Source: Burkholderiaceae bacterium
GTDB taxonomy: Bacteria > Pseudomonadota > Gammaproteobacteria > Burkholderiales > Burkholderiaceae_E
Direction: 5' to 3'
DNA length: 64,000 bases
Assembly (NCBI GenBank): GCA_024235875.1
Contig: JACKLP010000006.1
Span: 62,001 to 126,000 of the forward strand
Shown: positions 59,816 to 64,000 of the stretch, in pieces
Layout of the letters: each line of letters starts with the position of its first letter
Position numbering within the stretch: the first letter of the stretch is position 1
The notes under the pieces: model-generated
Told to the model about the DNA's origin: nothing
Database searches by the model: none
What the model saw: only the letters and a program-made list of their open reading frames with translations
Program-made: the position numbers and the translations under genes

Positions 59816-62752
59816 TTACTGACATGCCTCGCAGTCGGGATCGTCGATCGCGCAGAACTTCGGTGCAGGCTCTTCCGACGCAGCACCCGAACCACTGCCG
59901 TACGCGAAGCCTGCATTGCTCACGCCATCGCTGGAAACGGCATTGAGCTGGCCGATCTTGTCGGTCGTCGACTTCTCGGCACTGGTGGCGCCGAGGGTAC
60001 GCAGGTAGTAGGTGGTCTTGAGTCCGCGCCGCCAGGCAAGCATGTAGGTCTCGTGGAGCTTCTTGCCCGATGCGCCCGCCATGTAGATGTTCAAGGACTG
60101 CGCCTGATCGATCCATTTCTGGCGCCTCGACGCCGCTTCGACCAGCCACCGCGGATCGATCTCGAATGCCGTCGCGTAGATCGCGCGCAGGTCGGAAGGG
60201 ATGCGATCGATGCGAGCGAGCGAACCGTCGAAGTACTTCAGGTCGGAGACCATCACCTCGTCCCACAAACCGAGCTTCTTCAGGTCGCGGACCAGGAACT
60301 CGTTGACGACGGTGAACTCGCCCGAAAGATTGGACTTCACATACAGGTTCTGGAAGGTCGGCTCGATGCAGGCCGATACGCCGATGATGTTGGAGATGGT
60401 CGCCGTCGGCGCGATCGCGACGCAGTTCGAATTGCGCATGCCATGCTCACGGATACGCGAACGCAAGGCTTCCCAGTCGAGGGTCTCCGACAAGTCCACA
60501 TCGAGGTAGTCCGCCGACTCGGCGTCGGCGCCGACCCGATGCTCGCGCAGGATCTCCATCGAATCCTTGGGCAGCACGCCACGATCCCACAGCGAGCCCG
60601 GGAAGCTGGAGTAACGACCACGCTCGCGAGCCAACTCGGTCGACGCCCAGTATGCGTGGTAGCAGACCGCCTCCATTGAGCGATCGGCAAATGCCACCGC
60701 GTCTTCGCTCGCATAGGGAACGCGCATCAGGTGCAGGCAATCCTGGAAGCCCATGATGCCCATCCCGACCGGACGGTGACGCAGATTGGCGTTGCGAGCC
60801 TTGCCCACCGCGTAGTAGTTGATGTCGACGACGTTGTCGAGCATTCGCATCGCGGTCGAGATCGTGCGCTGCAGCTTGTCGTGATCCAGCACCATCCGGC
60901 CGTCGCCGTCGGGCCGGAGGTGGGCGACCAGATTGACCGATCCCAGGTTACAGACGGCGATCTCGGAATCGCTGGTATTGAGCGTGATCTCGGTGCACAG
61001 GTTCGAACTGTGAACCACGCCGGTGTGCTGTTGCGGCGAGCGCAGATTGCACGGGTCCTTGAACGTCAGCCAGGGATGGCCGGTCTCGAACAGCATCGAT
61101 AGCATCCGGCGCCAGAGTTGGACGGCCGGAATCTTCTTGAACAGCTTGATCTCGCCATTGGCGGCCATCTGCTCGTACCGGGTGTACGCGATTTCGAACT
61201 CGCGCCCCACCTTGTCGTGCAGGTCCGGACAGGTCGCCGGTGAGAACAGCGTCCATTCGGCATTCTGTGCCACGCGCTTCATGAACAGATCGGGAATCCA
61301 GTTCGCCGTGTTCATGTCGTGAGTGCGGCGGCGGTCGTCGCCCGTGTTCTTGCGAAGCTCGAGGAACTCCTCGATGTCCAGATGCCAGGTCTCCAGGTAG
61401 GCGCACACCGCCCCTTTGCGCTTGCCGCCCTGGTTCACCGCGACTGCGGTGTCGTTGACGACCTTCAGGAAGGGCACGACGCCCTGGCTCTTGCCATTGG
61501 TGCCGCGAATATGGCTGCCAAGCGCACGCACCGGCGTCCAGTCGTTACCCAGGCCGCCCGCGTACTTGGCCAGTAGCGCGTTCTCCTTGATCGCCTCGTA
61601 GATGCCGTCGAGGTCGTCGGAGACCGTGGTCAGATAGCACGAAGACAGCTGCGAGCGCTGGGTACCCGAGTTGAACAGCGTCGGGGTCGAGCTCATGAAG
61701 TCGAACTTCGACAGCAACTCGTAGAACTCGATCGCACGCGCCTCGCGATCGACCTCGTTGAGCGCCAGGCCCATCGATACCCGCATGAAGAAGGCCTGCG
61801 GCAGTTCGATCCGGCGCTCCTCGATATGGAGGAAGTAGCGGTCATAGAGGGTTTGCAGGCCCAGGTAGCCGAACTGCATGTCGCGCTCGGGTGCCAGCGC
61901 GGCCGCGATCCGGCCCAGGTCGTACTGCAACAAGCGCTCGTCGAGCAGGCCGGCAGCCACGCCTTCGCGCACGAAGCGCGGGAAGTACGCCGGATAGCGA
62001 TCCGCCATGTCCGACTGAGCAACCTCTTCGCCGAGCACCTCGCGCCGGATCGTGTGCATCAGGAGCCGGGCCGTCACGCGGCCATAGTCGGGATCGGTCT
62101 CGATCAGTGCCCGCGCCGAGAGAATGGCCGACTTGTACAACTCGTCGATCGGTACGCCGTCGTAGAGATTCTTGACCGTCTCGTCGATGATCTCGTCGAC
62201 CGATACCTGGCTGTCGAGCCCGACGCATGCGGAGCCGATCAGCGCACGCAAGGCCGATAGATCCAGCGGACGCCTGACACCGGCATCGACGACATGGATC
62301 ACCGGGGTGTCGACGGCTTCGGGGTGCTCGCGGCTGCGCGCAGCCCGCTCCTGGGCCCGACGCTCGCGATACAGGACGTAGGCCCGAGCCACTTCATGCT
62401 CGCCCGAGCGCATCAGTGCGAGTTCGACGTAGTCCTGGATATCCTCGATATGGAAAGTGGCCCCAGCGCTACGCGCACGGGTCAGCGCGGCCACGACCGC
62501 GCGAGTCAGGGAGTCCACCATCTCGCGTACGCGTGCCGACGCCGCGCCCTGGCCACCACTGACGGCCAGGAACGCCTTGGTCATCGCGATGGCAATCTTG
62601 CCCGGCTCGAACGCGACGACCGCGCCGTTGCGACGGATGACCTTGAAATCTTCGTAGTCGCGCGCACGACCGGGCGACTCGATGTCGGATTCGACTGCTT
62701 CGGTGATCGGAGAAACACTGGCCGAGTGGGGGCGATCGGCAACCCTTTGCAT
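59816..62752 (-). CDS. nrdA: Ribonucleotide reductase class I, alpha subunit
   Basis: NrdA reduces ribonucleoside diphosphates using the radical from NrdB. The 978-residue protein has an ATP-cone near the N-terminus (VIRRNGAVVAFEPGKIAIAM, about 37-56), the allosteric activity site. FMSSTPTLFNSGTQRSQLSS, KYAGGLGNDWTPVRALGS and the catalytic-site SSNLCTEITL follow, with NSNCVAIAPTATISNIIGVS late. The C-terminus ends FCAIDDPDCEACQ, carrying the shuttle cysteines. The ATG at 62752 has GGGAGG upstream; the frame is open to 62944 but that segment is leader. The leader carries NrdR-like boxes and a structured RNA candidate. Confidence 0.96.
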   Translation of the reverse strand: MQRVADRPHSASVSPITEAVESDIESPGRARDYEDFKVIRRNGAVVAFEPGKIAIAMTKAFLAVSGGQGAASARVREMVDSLTRAVVAALTRARSAGATFHIEDIQDYVELALMRSGEHEVARAYVLYRERRAQERAARSREHPEAVDTPVIHVVDAGVRRPLDLSALRALIGSACVGLDSQVSVDEIIDETVKNLYDGVPIDELYKSAILSARALIETDPDYGRVTARLLMHTIRREVLGEEVAQSDMADRYPAYFPRFVREGVAAGLLDERLLQYDLGRIAAALAPERDMQFGYLGLQTLYDRYFLHIEERRIELPQAFFMRVSMGLALNEVDREARAIEFYELLSKFDFMSSTPTLFNSGTQRSQLSSCYLTTVSDDLDGIYEAIKENALLAKYAGGLGNDWTPVRALGSHIRGTNGKSQGVVPFLKVVNDTAVAVNQGGKRKGAVCAYLETWHLDIEEFLELRKNTGDDRRRTHDMNTANWIPDLFMKRVAQNAEWTLFSPATCPDLHDKVGREFEIAYTRYEQMAANGEIKLFKKIPAVQLWRRMLSMLFETGHPWLTFKDPCNLRSPQQHTGVVHSSNLCTEITLNTSDSEIAVCNLGSVNLVAHLRPDGDGRMVLDHDKLQRTISTAMRMLDNVVDINYYAVGKARNANLRHRPVGMGIMGFQDCLHLMRVPYASEDAVAFADRSMEAVCYHAYWASTELARERGRYSSFPGSLWDRGVLPKDSMEILREHRVGADAESADYLDVDLSETLDWEALRSRIREHGMRNSNCVAIAPTATISNIIGVSACIEPTFQNLYVKSNLSGEFTVVNEFLVRDLKKLGLWDEVMVSDLKYFDGSLARIDRIPSDLRAIYATAFEIDPRWLVEAASRRQKWIDQAQSLNIYMAGASGKKLHETYMLAWRRGLKTTYYLRTLGATSAEKSTTDKIGQLNAVSSDGVSNAGFAYGSGSGAASEEPAPKFCAIDDPDCEACQ

Positions 62753-62887
62753 CTTGTTTGTCCTCCCTGGGGGATCAGGATCTGATGGTTTGTGCTGATT
62801 GCGGACCCGATCGGAACACCGAGTCCGTCGTAACCGGCCCGCATGACCGTTACCGGCCTGCGAGCACTTATTGGCGCTCGTTCGAGG

Positions 62888-62959
62888 AAAAAAGCCCCCG
62901 CGGCGCGCCACTGCTGGCGCCCCGCGAAAGTGCTGCTTGCGCACTAGATATAGGGGCTT
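62888..62959 (-). ncRNA. Structured nrdA leader with terminator-like end
   Basis: On the minus strand the leader can fold as a three-way junction. P1 pairs AAGCCCC (62959-62953) with GGGGCTT (62898-62892). P2 is AGTGC/GCACT (62945-62941 with 62933-62929) and a 7-base loop. P3 is CGCGG-G-GCGCCA with TGGCGC-G-CCGCG (62926-62899) and a GCAG loop. P1 runs into a six-T tract (62893-62888). P3 alone, followed by GGGGC and the Ts, also resembles an intrinsic terminator. It lies in the nrdA 5' leader, 136 bases before the start, downstream of the candidate promoter. It could instead end the ampD transcript. Confidence 0.5.
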
Positions 62960-63006
62960 GATACCAAGAAGGCCCTAATTCTAGTGGCCGAGCCAGGGGC
63001 TTACAA
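62941..63006 (-). promoter_or_regulatory. nrdA promoter with paired NrdR-like boxes
   Basis: On the minus strand TTGTAA (63006-63001), a 17-base spacer and TAGAAT (62983-62978) form a plausible sigma-70 promoter. Two 16-bp sites resemble the NrdR box ACACWATATATWGTGT. One is at 62972-62987 (10 of 16 matches) and overlaps the -10; the other is at 62941-62956 (12 of 16). Their starts are exactly 31 bp apart, the three-turn spacing known for NrdR operators. Confidence 0.65.
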
Positions 63007-63104
63007 GCGAAAAATCGACGAAGTTTCCAAGGCTTGGCGAGCACCGCTCGCAAACCCGCTCAGGGCCTGCAATCCGATCGTCATGATCAGTAACGACGCG
63101 GGAT

Positions 63105-63773
63105 TCAGCGCGAAATCGCCGCCGATCCCGCGTGATTACACGCCTCGTCGGGTCCGGGCCGCGACAGGCCCGCAACGCCGGGCGCCGCCAGGAATCGCGG
63201 CCAGTCGAAGAACGGCCCCGGATCGATCTTGCGTCCAGGCGCGATGTCGCTGTGCCCCGCCACATGGCGCAGCGGATAGCGTTGGCGCAGTACGGCCACC
63301 AGCGCGGACAGCCGTCGATACTGCGGCTCGGTGAATCGGTGGTACTCGTCTCCCTCGAGCTCGACGCCGATGGAGAAGTCGTTGCAGGCCTGGCGCTCGA
63401 GCAGTCTCGAGGCACCCGCGTGCCAGGCTCGATCATCGCAGGACACGAACTGCAGCAACTCGCCCCGGCGTCGAATCAGGAAATGCGACGACACGCGCAA
63501 TCCGGCGAGTGACACGAGCGCAGGATCCGGATCGCGATCGAGCCGGTTTTCGAACAGGCGTGATATCGCGTCACCCGAGAATCGACCGGCCGGCAGGCTG
63601 ATGAAGTGGATCACCAGGGAATCGATCGCGACCCCGAGCGGTCGCGCATCGAAGTTCGGCGAGTGCGATCTGCGGCAGCCACCGAGCCAGCCGTCGTCGA
63701 GCCAGGCGAGTCGCCTCGAGGACGTCGCGCGCGGCGACGCAGCGCGGTGGCCAGCGGGCATCGACGTGGTCAA
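63105..63773 (-). CDS. ampD: 1,6-anhydro-N-acetylmuramyl-L-alanine amidase
   Basis: AmpD cleaves the peptide from anhydro-muropeptides in cell-wall recycling and so affects AmpR-controlled beta-lactamase in species that have it. The 222-residue protein keeps the zinc ligands H56 (SLVIHFISLP), H174 and D184 (VAGHSDIAPGRKIDPG) and the family blocks SSHFLIRRRGELLQFV, CNDFSIGVELEGD and YRRLSALVAVLRQRYP. The N-terminus is about 25 residues longer than usual. The start is TTG at 63773, overlapping the pilR stop with GGAG just upstream; ATG 63761 is the alternative. Confidence 0.94.
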   Translation of the reverse strand: MTTSMPAGHRAASPRATSSRRLAWLDDGWLGGCRRSHSPNFDARPLGVAIDSLVIHFISLPAGRFSGDAISRLFENRLDRDPDPALVSLAGLRVSSHFLIRRRGELLQFVSCDDRAWHAGASRLLERQACNDFSIGVELEGDEYHRFTEPQYRRLSALVAVLRQRYPLRHVAGHSDIAPGRKIDPGPFFDWPRFLAAPGVAGLSRPGPDEACNHAGSAAISR

Positions 63774-64000
63774 TTGATCTCCAGACGTTGCATGCGGTAG
63801 CGCAACGCCCGAAAGGAGATTCCCAGCAGCCGCGCGGCCGCGGTGCGGTTGTAGCGGGTCTTCTCGAGCGCACGCTCGATCGCCTCGCGCTCGACCTGGT
63901 CGAGATAGTCCGGGAGGGACTCGGGGATGCCCTCGGGCGACATGCGCACGCCACTGCCCGCCATCGCGACCGGCGGGTCATCGTCGACAACGCTCATGCG
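63770..64000 (-). CDS. pilR: PilR-like sigma-54 response regulator, C-terminal end only
   Basis: The last 77 residues of a gene that runs off the right edge. They contain a Fis-type helix-turn-helix: LDQVEREAIERALEKTRYNR then TAAARLLGISFRALRYRMQRL. This is the DNA-binding end of NtrC-family activators; the TRYNRTAAARLLGISFRALRYR pattern (read in parts) and the position directly before ampD fit PilR, which controls type IV pilin expression with PilS. The receiver and AAA+ domains are outside the window, so the assignment rests on the tail and context. Confidence 0.75.
   Translation of the reverse strand, partial: RMSVVDDDPPVAMAGSGVRMSPEGIPESLPDYLDQVEREAIERALEKTRYNRTAAARLLGISFRALRYRMQRLEIN

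Noticed and set aside
1..64000. Mobile elements, CRISPR arrays, tRNA/rRNA genes
   Set aside because: No transposase, integrase, target-site repeats, spacer arrays or tRNA-like cloverleaf seen in any gap.

Overview
This is a GC-rich (roughly two-thirds G+C by eye), densely coded chromosomal segment of a betaproteobacterium, most likely Burkholderiales. The support is gene order and family content rather than any marker gene: yhdP divergent from glnE; ilvE, a small zinc-finger gene and waaF; rnb-tonB-aroE-mtgA; tlpA-aroQ-accB-accC-prmA-DUF3426-PfkB kinase; and histone H1-like gene, nrdB, nrdA, ampD, pilR. I cannot name a genus. I see no insertion sequence, prophage, CRISPR array, tRNA, rRNA or replication origin.

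Layout. 1-5250: yhdP (C-terminus off the left edge), glnE and a PagP-like outer-membrane barrel, closed by a perfect 24-bp inverted repeat. 5249-11098: an MFS transporter facing left, then ilvE, the zinc finger, waaF, a SnoaL-like gene, yheT and a DUF2946-type gene, the last three overlapping. 11091-14393 (minus): an OmpA-like protein with 17 tandem AAAEK units, a membrane helix-hairpin-helix protein and a BepA-like protease. 14462-17948: moaC, an FkbM methyltransferase, a quinone reductase-like gene and a DenD-like dehydrogenase. 18008-27452 (minus): an RND pump with its adaptor and the yhaO-yhaN nuclease/ATPase pair, divergent from recC-recB-recD (27574-37003). 37105-42170: a hypothetical gene, a small lipoprotein, a trans-sulfuration-type PLP enzyme with an SDR, a thioesterase and mgtE. 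42538-49064 (minus): an apparent six-gene unit mpl-yqiA-rnb-tonB-aroE-mtgA. 49331-56427: a conserved hypothetical gene, tlpA, aroQ, accBC, prmA, a DUF3426 gene and a sugar/nucleoside kinase. 56488-64000 (minus): yggU, yggT, the histone H1-like gene, nrdB, nrdA, ampD and the end of pilR.

Functional themes. DNA-end processing is concentrated in two divergent units (RecBCD and the Mre11/Rad50-like YhaO-YhaN). Cell-wall synthesis and recycling recurs (mtgA, mpl, ampD). Amino-acid and lipid precursor genes (ilvE, aroE, aroQ, accBC) and dNTP synthesis (nrdAB) make up much of the rest. The most unusual signals are in non-coding DNA. The nrdA leader has a promoter overlapped by a pair of NrdR-like boxes 31 bp apart, followed by a foldable three-way junction ending in a U-tract. 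The nrdB upstream region has a near-palindrome whose centre contains a DnaA-box-like nonamer. The ilvE leader has tandem 27-bp repeats that each form the same small hairpin. These are readings by eye and need computation or experiment to confirm.
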